Below, one piece after another: positions 1-11,374 of a stretch of 64,000 bases of DNA. The stretch is taken from contig NZ_JACIJE010000007.1 in assembly GCF_014199195.1 (NCBI RefSeq), positions 62,001-126,000 on the forward strand, given 5' to 3'. The stretch comes from Neoroseomonas alkaliterrae. GTDB lineage: Bacteria > Pseudomonadota > Alphaproteobacteria > Acetobacterales > Acetobacteraceae. Made by a program: the position numbers and the translations under genes. The notes beneath the pieces are model-generated. The model was not told where the DNA came from. It saw only the letters and a program-made list of their open reading frames with translations, and did not search any database. How positions within the stretch are numbered: the first letter of the stretch is position 1; every line of letters begins with the position of its first letter.

Positions 1-148
1 CTTCCGCCGCCGTCGCGGCCCGCAGCGGCGGTAGACCGCGCCCGGCCGCAGGGTCAAGCGCCGCGCCCGCGCTTGACTTCCGCCGCGCGCCGGCCCGTGT
101 TGCGCCGTCCGGGCGCAGCCCGCGCCGCGATGGAGACACGCACCGCCC

Positions 149-961
149 ATGGCCGACGCGCCGCCCTTCCTCGTCACCATCGCGACGCAGCGCAGCGGCA
201 CGAAGTTCCTCGGCACGGCCTTCTCGGCGGGCGGGCTGGTGCGCTCGCTGGGCGAGGTGCTCCAGCCCGGCGCGCCGGCGGCCTTCGGGCGCTTCTTCGC
301 CGATTTCGTGCGCCCGCGCGATGCCTTCGCCTTCGAGGCGGCGGAGATGACCGCGTGCCTCGACGCCTTCCTCGCGCGGCTTGCGGCGCAGGTGGCCCCG
401 GCGCGGCTGCATTTCGACCTGATGTACAACACGCTCGGCGCGCTCGCGCCGATCTGGACGCTGCCCGACGCCGGGCCGGCGGCGAACTTCCTGCTCGACT
501 GGCTCAAGGCGCGCGGCGCGGGCGTGATCCACCTGCTGCGCCCCGACCTCGCCGAATGCCATGCGAGCCATGTCATCGCCGAGACGCGCGGCCTCTATCA
601 CAGCGGCAGCGACGGCGACGCGGCGCGCGGGATGCGCCTGCGCCTCGACCCGGCGGCGGCGACGGCGCGGATCCGCGGCGTGCTGCGCGCGCGCGCCTTC
701 GTGCGCGCGGCCTTCTCGGGATACGCGCGCTTCGTGGAGATCGCCTATCCCGATTTCGTCGCCGGCCAGACGGTGGCGCCGGAGGCGGCGGCGCGCATCG
801 CGCGGCTCGCCGGCATGGTCTCGCCGCAGGGGCTGTTCGGGCCCTCGCCGCTGCGCGTGACCGCGCCCGACAAGGCGGCGCTGGTCGAGAACCTCGACGA
901 GATCCGCGCCATCGCCGCGCGGCTCGAGGCGGAGGAGGGCGGGCTCAGCCCTCCTCGGTGA
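149..961 (+). CDS. Sulfotransferase-like protein (Stf0-like)
   Basis: A 270-residue cytosolic protein. Near the N-terminus (residues 10-22) it has TIATQRSGTKFLG, which matches the 5'-phosphosulfate-binding loop of PAPS-dependent sulfotransferases. Residues 130-150 (LRPDLAECHASHVIAETRGLY) resemble the Stf0/trehalose-sulfotransferase segment that helps bind the 3'-phosphate. Family members move a sulfuryl group from PAPS to a carbohydrate or lipid hydroxyl; the acceptor cannot be read here. A GGAGA lies about 13 bases before the chosen ATG, so the ribosome site is weak. The 3' end overlaps by 17 bp the end of the convergent capsule-like gene, which hints that both work on surface polysaccharide, but that is inference. 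Confidence 0.6.
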   Translation: MADAPPFLVTIATQRSGTKFLGTAFSAGGLVRSLGEVLQPGAPAAFGRFFADFVRPRDAFAFEAAEMTACLDAFLARLAAQVAPARLHFDLMYNTLGALAPIWTLPDAGPAANFLLDWLKARGAGVIHLLRPDLAECHASHVIAETRGLYHSGSDGDAARGMRLRLDPAAATARIRGVLRARAFVRAAFSGYARFVEIAYPDFVAGQTVAPEAAARIARLAGMVSPQGLFGPSPLRVTAPDKAALVENLDEIRAIAARLEAEEGGLSPPR

Positions 962-2075
962 CGCCGGGCTGCGCGCGCGCGGCCAGGGTGTCGAGCCCAT
1001 GGACGCAGAGCATCCGCAGCACCTGCCGGTCCATCGCCTCGGGCGAGCGGAGATCGGCCTGGTGGCGGGTCAGAGCGAGATGCACGAGGCGGTGGATGCG
1101 CACCGGGTCATGCGCGGCGAGCGCGGCATCGAACGCCCGCGGCGCATCGGCCGGCTCGCGCAGCGCATGCGCGGCGTGGCGGTAGTCGGCGCGCGCGAGG
1201 CACAGCACCGGCTTCTCGTGGAGCAGGGCCTCGAAGCCGACGGCGGAGTTGGCGGTCAGCACCGCCTTGCAGCCCGGCAGCAGGTCGTGGATGGACCCGT
1301 CGCTGACCAGAAGGTTCCCGCAGGCGAGGCGGCCGAGCATCGCCATCACCTCCGCGGTGCGCCCCTTCGGATGCGGCTTGGCCACGACGCGCTCGCCGCG
1401 GGCGAGCATGGCGCGGATCGCCGTCTCCATGGCGGGCAGGTAGCCCTCCTTCGCGAAGAGCAGGGAGAGGACGGTATCGCCCGGCACCTGCAGCGGCACG
1501 AAGACGTAGCCCGGCTCAGGTGGCGGCGCCGCGGCGGGCTGGCGCGAGCCGGTGATGCGGCCGCCGATGACATGGCGCGCGAGGGCGACGAAGAAGGCCC
1601 GCGCCTCCTCCGCGCCGATCGCGGCGAGGCGCTCGGGCGTCTCGTCGTGCAGCTCCGACCAGCCCGAATAGCCCTTGCGGTCGATATGGGCCATGAAGGG
1701 CAGATAGGCGGCCTTGTAATGCCAGAGGCCGCGCCGTTCCCCGCGCGAATGGTGGTTCAGCAGGATGGCGTTGTCCTCGCGCGGGACCTCGGCACCCTTG
1801 CGGATGAAGGTGATGGACCCGCCCACGCGCTCGACCGCGTGCAGCAGCGCGGCGCGGATGGGCTCGCTGCGCTGGCCGGGGACGTAGAGCACGATCCAGC
1901 GCGGCGCGAAGAGCGCCTGCAGGACGCGCGCCCTCTCGCGCGGGGTGTCGCAATCGTGGAAGCGGGCGATGGTGCGCCGCATATCGCGGCGGAACTCGTC
2001 GCGCCGGTCGAGGGCGAGGGAGAGCAGGGACGCGGCCGGGACCAGCGCCACCCCGTCGCGGAGCTCCCCCTGCAT
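945..2075 (-). CDS. Capsule polysaccharide synthesis/export protein (KpsS/KpsC-like)
   Basis: A 376-residue soluble protein. The C-terminal half has the signature segments of the KpsS/KpsC (LipB) family: KPHPKG near residue 244, a DGSIHDLLPGC stretch, and TANSAVGFEALLHEKPVL near residue 285. These belong to the GT-B fold beta-Kdo transferases that build the linker of group 2 capsules. The N-terminal half is less conserved and I do not recognise separate domains in it. It begins 12 bases after the prfB stop, so it may be read at the distal end of amiC-mrcA-prfB. No other capsule genes are in view, so its pathway role stays open; a general glycosyltransferase-like function is the fallback. Confidence 0.5.
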   Translation of the reverse strand: MQGELRDGVALVPAASLLSLALDRRDEFRRDMRRTIARFHDCDTPRERARVLQALFAPRWIVLYVPGQRSEPIRAALLHAVERVGGSITFIRKGAEVPREDNAILLNHHSRGERRGLWHYKAAYLPFMAHIDRKGYSGWSELHDETPERLAAIGAEEARAFFVALARHVIGGRITGSRQPAAAPPPEPGYVFVPLQVPGDTVLSLLFAKEGYLPAMETAIRAMLARGERVVAKPHPKGRTAEVMAMLGRLACGNLLVSDGSIHDLLPGCKAVLTANSAVGFEALLHEKPVLCLARADYRHAAHALREPADAPRAFDAALAAHDPVRIHRLVHLALTRHQADLRSPEAMDRQVLRMLCVHGLDTLAARAQPGVTEEG

Positions 2076-2087
2076 CGCGGCGCCGCG

Positions 2088-3219
2088 CTAGCGCGCCGCC
2101 GCGCTGGCCTCGGAGCGCGTGGCGCCGACGCGGTGGGCGAGGGCGGCGGCCATGAACTCGTCGAGCTCGCCGTCGAGCACCGCGTCGGGGTTGCCCTTCT
2201 CCACGCCGGTCCGCAGGTCCTTGACCATCTGGTAGGGCTGCAGGACGTAGGAGCGGATCTGATGGCCCCAGCCGATGTCGGTCTTGCCGGCCTCGGCGGC
2301 GGCGGCCACCGCCTCGCGCTTCTGCAGTTCCAGCTCGTAGAGCCGCGCCTTGAGCATGTTCATCGCGATCTCGCGGTTGCGATGCTGGCTTCGGTCCTGG
2401 GTCGAGGCCACCACGATGCCGGTCGGGATATGCGTGAAGCGCACGCCCGATTCCGTCTTGTTGACGTGCTGGCCGCCGGCGCCGGAGGCGCGGAAGGTGT
2501 CGGTGCGCAGGTCGGCGGGGTTGATCTCGATCTCGATGCGGTCGTCGATCACCGGATAGACATAGACCGAGGCGAAGGAGGTCTGCCGCCGCGCCGCCGC
2601 GTCGAAGGGGCTGATGCGGACCAGGCGGTGGACGCCGCTCTCGGTCTTGAGCCAGCCATAGGCGTTGGGGCCGCTGACCTGGATGGTGGCGGACTTCACG
2701 CCCGCCTGCTCGCCGTCCGAGCGTTCGGTCAGCGTCACCTTGTAGCCGCGCTTCTCGGCCCAGCGCATGTACATGCGCAGCAGCATCTCGGCCCAGTCCT
2801 GGGCCTCGGTGCCGCCGGCGCCGGCATTGACCTCGAGATAGGCGTCGTTGGCATCGGCCTCGCCCGAGAGCAGGCTCTCGATCTCGCGGCGCTTGGCTTC
2901 CTCGGCGAGCGCGCGCAGGTCGGCCACGGCCGCGTCGGCGGTCGCCGTGTCGCCCTCGGCCTCGGCCAGTTCGATCAGGCCGAGCGCATCGGCGACGTCG
3001 CGCTCGAGGCGCTGCACGCCCTCGACCTGCTCGGCCAGCCGCCCGCGTTCGCGCATCACGCGACCCGCCTCGGCGGCATCGTTCCACAGGGAAGGGTCCT
3101 CGGCGCGGGCGTTCAGCTCGTCGAGGCGGCGGACGGCGGCATCCCAGTCAAAGATGCCTCCTCAGCAGGGACACCGAGGCGGTGATCTGCTCGTTCAGGG
3201 CTTCTGCATCGGCACGCAT
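2088..3219 (-). CDS. prfB: Peptide chain release factor 2, with +1 programmed frameshift
   Basis: Release factor 2 recognises UAA and UGA and triggers peptide release on the ribosome. The gene is read in two frames. The ATG at 3219 gives 23 codons ending CTT-TGA-C, then +1 slippage at CTTTGAC (3147-3153) joins the main frame, giving 376 residues. An AGGAGG (3157-3162) sits three bases before the CTT, the same geometry as in E. coli, so low RF2 levels promote slippage and the gene autoregulates. The stop-recognition motif SPF is at about residues 203-205 and the catalytic GGQ at about 248-250, almost exactly the usual positions. An annotation starting at the in-frame ATG at 3059 would lose the first 53 residues. 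mrcA ends 9 bases upstream, so the two are probably co-transcribed. Confidence 0.97.
3147..3162 (-). promoter_or_regulatory. prfB: RF2 programmed frameshift signal
   Basis: Read on the minus strand this is AGGAGG, three bases, then CTTTGAC. The internal Shine-Dalgarno-like AGGAGG at fixed spacing from the slippery CTT plus the UGA stop is the known RF2 autoregulatory element. Slippage replaces the stop with Asp (protein continues ...RRHL-DWDAA). Confidence 0.96.
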
Positions 3220-3228
3220 GGGACGCGC

Positions 3229-5838
3229 TCAATAGAGCCCGCCCAGGCTGCTGTCGAGGCCGGTCGCGGTGCCGCCGCCCGTGCCCTCGCTCTCGCCATA
3301 GCGGCGTGCGGCCTGTTCGGTGCCGGGGCGGAAGGCCTCGAGGATGGAGCCGTTGCCCACATTCACGCGCACCAGCGCGACGCCGGGCGGGGCGCGGAAG
3401 GGCACGGGCGGGCTGTCGCGCAGCGCGGCGGCGACCACCTCGCGGAAGATCGGCGCGGCGTTCGTCCCGCCCGTCTCCCCGTTGCCGAGGCTGCGCGGGT
3501 CGTCGAAGCCGATCCAGACCGCGACCACGATGTCGGGTGTGAACCCGACGAACCAGTTGTCCTTGTAGTCGTCCGTGGTGCCGGTCTTGCCGGCGACAGG
3601 GCGGCCGAGCCGGTCCCCGATGGCGTTCGCCGCCGTGCCGCGCTGCACCACCCCCTGCAGAAGGCTGACCATCTGGTAGGCCGCGATCGGGTCGGTCACC
3701 TGGCGCCGCTGCGGGTCCACGAGTTCGGGCGGGCCGCCTTCGGGGCTCGCGGCGTTGCAGCCGGCGCAGGCGCGGCGGTCGGCGCGGTAGATCACGCGGC
3801 CGCGGCGGTCCTGCACGCTGTCGATCAGCGTCGGCGTCACCTCCTGCCCGCCATTGACGAACACGGCATAGCCCGCGGCCATGCGCATCACCGTCGTCTC
3901 GCCCGCGCCGAGCGACATGGCGAGGAAGCGCGGCATGTTCGGGATGACGCCGAAGCGCGCCGCGGCATCGGCCACCGCGTCGATGCCGATCTGCTGCGCG
4001 AGCCGCACGGTGACGAGGTTGAGGCTGCGCTCCATCGCGGTGCGCATCGTCACCCAGCCATAGGTCCGCCCGGCGGAGTAGTTCTGCGGCCGCCAGACCC
4101 GCCCCCCGGCCACGATCTCGACCGGCTCGTCGAGCAGCTCGGCATTGGGCGGGATGCCCTGTTCCAGCGCCGTGATGTAGACGAAGGGCTTGAAGGAGGA
4201 GCCCGGCTGGCGCATCGCCTGGGTCGCGCGGTTGAACCAGGAGCGTTCGAAGGACCAGCCGCCGGCCATCGCCAGCACGCGCCCGGTCTGCGGGTCGAGC
4301 GCGACCACCGCGCCCTCGGCGAGCGGGATCTGGCGCAGTTCGAGCCTTTCGGGCCGCGCGGGGCGACCCTGCGCCGCGAGCTGCGTCGGCATGCGCTCGA
4401 CGAAGACGACATCGCCGACATTGAGAACCTGCTGCATCCGCGTGGGCTGGGCGCCGATGCGGCCGTCGCGCACCGGGCGCGCCCAGGCGAGGTCCTGCAG
4501 GTACATCAGCCCCGTGCGCGCGGGCGGATTGGCGCCGCGCTCGATCCAGCCGAGGCGCGCCTCGGTGTTGCGGACCTCGAGCACCACCGCCATGCGCCAT
4601 TCGGGCAGGCCTCCCGGCGGGCGCGGCGTCGCCTCCAGCGCGGGCACCCATTCGGTGGCGCCGGCGGGGATGGCGGCGATCGGGCCGCGCCAGCCGCCGC
4701 GGCGGCGGTCATAGGCCATCAGCCCGTCGCGCAGCGCGCGCTCGGTCGCGGCCTGCAGCTCGGGCTCGAGGGTGGTGCGCACCACGAGCCCGCCCATCGT
4801 CGTCTGCTCGGCGCCGTAGCGCGCGATCAGCTCGCGCCGCACCTCCTCGGTGAAGTGCTGGCCGACGGGCACGATGTCCGGCCGGCGGGAGGGGCGCGGG
4901 ACGATCGGCTCGGCCTTGGCGTAGCGGGCTTCCTCGCGGGTGATGTGGCCGTCATCGGCCATGCGGTCGAGCACCCAGTCGCGCCGGGCGCGCGCGGCCT
5001 CGGGGAAGCGCAGCGGGTTGTAGTTGTTCGGCGCCTTGGGCAGGGCGGCGAGGAAGGCGGCCTCGGCCAGGCTGAGCTCGTCGAGGCCCTTGTTGAAATA
5101 GGCCTGCGCGGCCGCGGCGACGCCATAGGCCTGCTGCCCGAGGAAGATCTCGTTGAGGTAGATCTCGAGGATGCGTTCCTTGGACAGCGCCTGCTCGATG
5201 CGCACGGCGAGGATCGCCTCGCGCAGCTTGCGCATCAGCGTGCGGTCCGCGCCGACCAGCATGTTCTTCGCGACCTGCTGGGTGATGGTCGAGGCGCCGC
5301 CCATGCGCCGCCCGCTGCCCCATTGCTCGATCGCGGTCAGCACCGCGCGGCCGATGCCGAGCGGGTCTATGCCGTGATGGTCCCAGAAGCGCTGGTCCTC
5401 GGCCGAGACGAAGGCCTGCTGCACGCGCTGGGGAATGGCCTCGATCGGCACGAAGACGCGCCGCTCGGTCGCCAGTTCCGCGGTCAGGCGGGAATCGGCG
5501 GCGTAGATGCGGCTCATCTGCGGCGGCTCGTAGTCGGCGAGCCAGCGGTAGTCGGGCAGATCCTCGGCGATCTGGCGATAGAGGCCGTAGGCGGCGACCG
5601 AGCCGACCAGCCCGCCCGCGACCAGCAGCACGAAGAGCAGGCGGAACAGGCCGAGCCCGCGGCGGCGGCGGCGCCTCTCGCGCCGGCGCGGCGGGGGCGG
5701 GGTGTCCGCGGCGGCCTCGGCCGGGCGTCCCGCCTCGGCGGGGGCGGCGGCGGGCGCGGGCGCGGCCGCACCGCGCCGCTTGTCTCGACGGGGGGCAAGC
5801 GGGGCGTCGGCGCGGAGTTCAGGCGGCGTCATCGCCAC
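3229..5838 (-). CDS. mrcA: Penicillin-binding protein 1A (transglycosylase/transpeptidase)
   Basis: A bifunctional class A penicillin-binding protein that polymerises glycan strands and cross-links peptides in the periplasm. It has a basic, Pro/Ala-rich cytoplasmic tail (about 75 residues), one membrane anchor (LFRLLFVLLVAGGLVGSV), a GT51 domain with the EDQRFWDHHG and GGASTITQQVAKN motifs, and a transpeptidase domain with SSFK (nucleophile Ser about 547), SLN, and KTGT near residue 722. A long insertion between the two domains is typical of the 1A type. The GTG at 5838 gives 869 residues. The ATG two codons later, preceded by AGGGTGG, is an equally good start. It follows amiC by about 66 bases and precedes prfB by 9 bases. 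Confidence 0.95.
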   Translation of the reverse strand: MAMTPPELRADAPLAPRRDKRRGAAAPAPAAAPAEAGRPAEAAADTPPPPRRRERRRRRRGLGLFRLLFVLLVAGGLVGSVAAYGLYRQIAEDLPDYRWLADYEPPQMSRIYAADSRLTAELATERRVFVPIEAIPQRVQQAFVSAEDQRFWDHHGIDPLGIGRAVLTAIEQWGSGRRMGGASTITQQVAKNMLVGADRTLMRKLREAILAVRIEQALSKERILEIYLNEIFLGQQAYGVAAAAQAYFNKGLDELSLAEAAFLAALPKAPNNYNPLRFPEAARARRDWVLDRMADDGHITREEARYAKAEPIVPRPSRRPDIVPVGQHFTEEVRRELIARYGAEQTTMGGLVVRTTLEPELQAATERALRDGLMAYDRRRGGWRGPIAAIPAGATEWVPALEATPRPPGGLPEWRMAVVLEVRNTEARLGWIERGANPPARTGLMYLQDLAWARPVRDGRIGAQPTRMQQVLNVGDVVFVERMPTQLAAQGRPARPERLELRQIPLAEGAVVALDPQTGRVLAMAGGWSFERSWFNRATQAMRQPGSSFKPFVYITALEQGIPPNAELLDEPVEIVAGGRVWRPQNYSAGRTYGWVTMRTAMERSLNLVTVRLAQQIGIDAVADAAARFGVIPNMPRFLAMSLGAGETTVMRMAAGYAVFVNGGQEVTPTLIDSVQDRRGRVIYRADRRACAGCNAASPEGGPPELVDPQRRQVTDPIAAYQMVSLLQGVVQRGTAANAIGDRLGRPVAGKTGTTDDYKDNWFVGFTPDIVVAVWIGFDDPRSLGNGETGGTNAAPIFREVVAAALRDSPPVPFRAPPGVALVRVNVGNGSILEAFRPGTEQAARRYGESEGTGGGTATGLDSSLGGLY

Positions 5839-5904
5839 CCTGATACACCCGGCGGGCCGCCGGCGCGACAGGCGCGGCGTTCACGCCGCCGGGAAGTGCC
5901 GCCC

Positions 5905-7047
5905 TCACCCGACCCCCGCCGGGGCGGAGGCGAGCCAGCCGCGCACCGCCCGTGCCAGTGCGGCGGCGAGTTTCGCGCGGTGCTCGGGCCGGCGCAGCGC
6001 CGCCTCGTCCCGCGCATCGGAGAGGAAGCCGAGCTCGATCAGCGCGGAGGGGATCTCGGGCGCCTTCAGCACGACGAAGCCGGCCTCGCGATGGGTGTTC
6101 GGCAGCAGCGGCACCTCCTCGCCCAGTTCCCGGACGGCGAGCCGCGCGAGGCGGGCCGAGCCCGCGCGCGTCTCCTGCCGCATCAGGCTGATCAGGATGC
6201 GCTGGACCTCGGGCGAGACGGAGGGCAGGCGCAAGCCGCCCGCGAGATCGGCGCGGTTCTCGCGCCGCGCCAGGGCCTCGGACATCGCATCCGAGGCGGT
6301 CTCGGACAGGGTGTAGACCGAGGCGCCGCGCGCCCCGGGGGCGGAATCGGCGTGCAGGGAGAGGAACAGCGCGGCGTCGCGGCGGCGGGCGAACTCGACC
6401 CGCTCGGCCAGCGGCACGAAGACGTCGCGCGAGCGGGTCAGCAGGACGCGGCATGCGCGGCCGGCCTCGAGCCGCCGCCGCAGGTCGAGCGCGGTGGCGA
6501 GGACGATGCGCTTCTCCTCGGTGCCGTTGGCCCCGATGGCCCCGGGGTCGCGCCCGCCATGGCCGGGGTCGAGCACCACGAGCGGCAGCGGCCCGCTGCC
6601 CTGCGCGGTGCCGGCGTGCAGCGGCCGCGCGCCGCGCGCCGCGGCGGCGAAGCGCGCGGCGGGTGCGGGGGCGATGTCGAGGACCAGATGCCCCTCCCGC
6701 GCCGGGCCCGGGGCGGGCAGGGCGGGCGCGGCGAGGTCGATCCGCAGCGTCTCCTGCGCGGCGATCCAGCGCGCCGCGCGCACCGGCCCCGCGCCGCGCA
6801 GGCTCGCCGGCCCGCGCCAATGCGCGCCGGGCAGGCGCAGGAGCAGCCGGTCGGGTCCGGATTCGGCGTGGATGGCCCAGGACTGCTCGCCCTGGACCGC
6901 GAGGGCGAGGCGCAGCGCCGGCCCGGCGCGCGCGAGGGCGGCCTCGGTGACGGTTCCGGCGGTGGCGGGCCGCGGCCCAGCCAGGGCCAGCAGCCCGAGG
7001 CCGAGCAGGATCCGCCGGCCCATGGGCGGCGTCACGGTATGCGGCAT
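5905..7047 (-). CDS. amiC: N-acetylmuramoyl-L-alanine amidase (AmiC-like)
   Basis: An exported zinc amidase that cuts the bond between MurNAc and the stem peptide, used for septal peptidoglycan splitting. The chosen ATG at 7047 has GGAG five bases upstream and gives 380 residues starting with a signal peptide (RR, a Leu/Gly-rich core, then ATA before GTV). An AMIN-like beta-rich region covers roughly residues 35-145. The amidase_3 domain follows, with LVVLDPGHGGRDPG (Zn His), NGTEEKR (Zn Glu), LSLHADS (Zn His) and ALIELGFLS (catalytic Glu). The open frame runs far upstream opposite rne, but that part is antisense shadow. It is first in amiC-mrcA-prfB and divergent from rne, an order common in alphaproteobacteria. 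Confidence 0.9.
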   Translation of the reverse strand: MPHTVTPPMGRRILLGLGLLALAGPRPATAGTVTEAALARAGPALRLALAVQGEQSWAIHAESGPDRLLLRLPGAHWRGPASLRGAGPVRAARWIAAQETLRIDLAAPALPAPGPAREGHLVLDIAPAPAARFAAAARGARPLHAGTAQGSGPLPLVVLDPGHGGRDPGAIGANGTEEKRIVLATALDLRRRLEAGRACRVLLTRSRDVFVPLAERVEFARRRDAALFLSLHADSAPGARGASVYTLSETASDAMSEALARRENRADLAGGLRLPSVSPEVQRILISLMRQETRAGSARLARLAVRELGEEVPLLPNTHREAGFVVLKAPEIPSALIELGFLSDARDEAALRRPEHRAKLAAALARAVRGWLASAPAGVG

Positions 7048-7701
7048 CCCCTCTCCCGATGCCATCGGGTCGCCCGACCCCCTCGGGCGCGATACATATG
7101 GCATCCGATTCAAGGATCTGCCACCGCCATCCTCACCTTCCGCATGATCTGCCGGCGCCGCGGCGGAACGGTCCCGGCACGGCTTGTGGCGCCCCCCTGG
7201 CGCGACTATGGTGACCTGCCCCGGCGGCAACCGCTGCGGGCGGATTCCCCGGGCAGGATCGCCCGGTGCGCGACCCCGGGCCATCGGCAGGGCGCGACAC
7301 CGGCGCGAGCGAGCGGGGGCCCGGCCTGGACCGGTGCGACCTTCGCGGTCCGCGCATCGTCCGTGGCTTAGCCGGGCGCCCTCCTGCCGGATCCGCCGGC
7401 GCGGACACGGCTGCGTGCAGGATCCTCGGCGCCCCCTGGCCGGCGCCTCGATCCCCGCGGACCGTCGCCGGCCCGCCCGTGCCTGGGACCGCCGCCACCG
7501 CGGCCGTTCGAGGGCTTCCGGGGCAGAAACCAGGCGCGCCCACCCCGGGCCCGCATGGCGCGCGCGCGCCGTGCCGGACCCACCGAGCGAGGACGATCGC
7601 CGCCGCATGCCTGAGGACGCAGCGCCGCGATTCCGTCTCCGCCCGGGCCCCGCCATCCCCTGGCGCCGCCGGCCCCGCCGCGGCGCGGAGCACGCCATCC
7701 C
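7048..7701. other. Divergent noncoding region between amiC and rne
   Basis: A 650-base spacer without a convincing gene. It must contain the promoters of both amiC and rne and, on the plus strand, probably a long rne leader. In other bacteria rne leaders mediate autoregulation by RNase E, so a structured leader is expected here. The DNA is extremely GC-rich with many possible short stems. I saw no clear sigma70 boxes apart from a weak TTGAAT/TATGTA pair around 7090-7110 on the minus strand, and no RNA family I can name. Confidence 0.4.
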
Positions 7702-10632
<2,931 letters not shown>

Positions 10633-10687
10633 TCCCGGCCGCCCGTGGCCCTGTGCGGCCGCGGGCCTCGCGCGCGGCGGAGTGCCC

Positions 10688-11272
10688 TCAGCCGCCCTCG
10701 GCCGAGGCGACGGCAATGGCGAGCCACATCTCGTCGCGCAGCCGCTTGAGTTCGAGGGCGCGGATCGCCGTCTGCTCCAGGCGGCAGGAGAGAAGGTGCG
10801 GCTCCGCCTCGGCGGGTGCCGCAAGCGCGCCCTCCAGCGCGCAGGCCGCCTCGCGATAGGCGATGAAGGCGCGCTGCGCGCGCCGCAGCGGTTCCTGCTG
10901 CGAGGCCGGGGCGAGCAGCCCGAGGTCGCGCTGCCAGCGCTCCATCTGCTGCTGCCAGAGCGCCGTCTCGGCACGGGCGCAGGCCGCGGCGCCGGCCGGG
11001 CGGCCGGGCAGGGCGGGCAGGCGGGCGACGAGCAGCCCCTCGCCGGCCTCGCCCTGGCAGGCGGCGGCGATGCGCCAGCCGCAGCGGCCGAAGGCGGCGC
11101 GCGGCGGGTGCGCCTGGACGGAGAGGATGCAGGCCTCGAGCCAGGCGCGCTCGGCCGCGTGCGGGCGGGCCGGGTCGGGGGCGCGCTGGGCGGCGGCCGG
11201 GGCGGTGCCGAGCAGGGCGGCGAGCGCCAGTCCTCCGCACCTTCGCCGCTGCCGCGTCAAGGTCGCATCCAT
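10688..11272 (-). CDS. Secreted LprI-like (DUF1311) protein
   Basis: A 194-residue protein with an N-terminal signal peptide (RRRCGGLALAALLGTAPAAAQ). The C-terminal region matches the DUF1311/LprI pattern: a central Trp-rich helix, then PLRRAQRAFIAYREAACALEGA (residues about 130-150) and a final Cys. Conserved cysteines (about 49, 63, 71, 97, 144, 164) suggest periplasmic disulfides. LprI of Mycobacterium inhibits lysozyme, but most family members have no tested role, so the function here is open. It lies 102 bases after prpE on the same strand and converges with rne. Confidence 0.6.
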   Translation of the reverse strand: MDATLTRQRRRCGGLALAALLGTAPAAAQRAPDPARPHAAERAWLEACILSVQAHPPRAAFGRCGWRIAAACQGEAGEGLLVARLPALPGRPAGAAACARAETALWQQQMERWQRDLGLLAPASQQEPLRRAQRAFIAYREAACALEGALAAPAEAEPHLLSCRLEQTAIRALELKRLRDEMWLAIAVASAEGG

Positions 11273-11374
11273 CCCGTCCGGGCGCCGTCGCGGGCCATGC
11301 GCCGGCCCGCCTTCATCCTGCGCCCGTCGGCCCCTCGAACGCCAGCGGCGGCTGCGGGCCGGGTGCCGCCGGGA

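Noticed and set aside
1..148. End of an upstream gene or an RNA gene at the left edge
   Set aside because: The 148 bases are too short and GC-rich to support either; nothing identifiable.
3148..3150. In-frame TGA in prfB as a sign of a pseudogene
   Set aside because: It lies within the conserved RF2 frameshift site, so the gene is functional.
999..3185. A 728-codon plus-strand frame
   Set aside because: Antisense to the KpsS-like gene and prfB; low-complexity His/Arg/Glu composition.
5700..5800. Arg/Pro-rich repeats as a genomic repeat element
   Set aside because: They encode the basic Pro/Ala-rich cytoplasmic tail of the penicillin-binding protein, ordinary low complexity.
2848..7371. A 1507-codon plus-strand frame across prfB, mrcA and amiC
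   Set aside because: Complement of three well-supported genes; the product is His/Arg/Gly-rich without motifs, typical of antisense frames in high-GC genomes.
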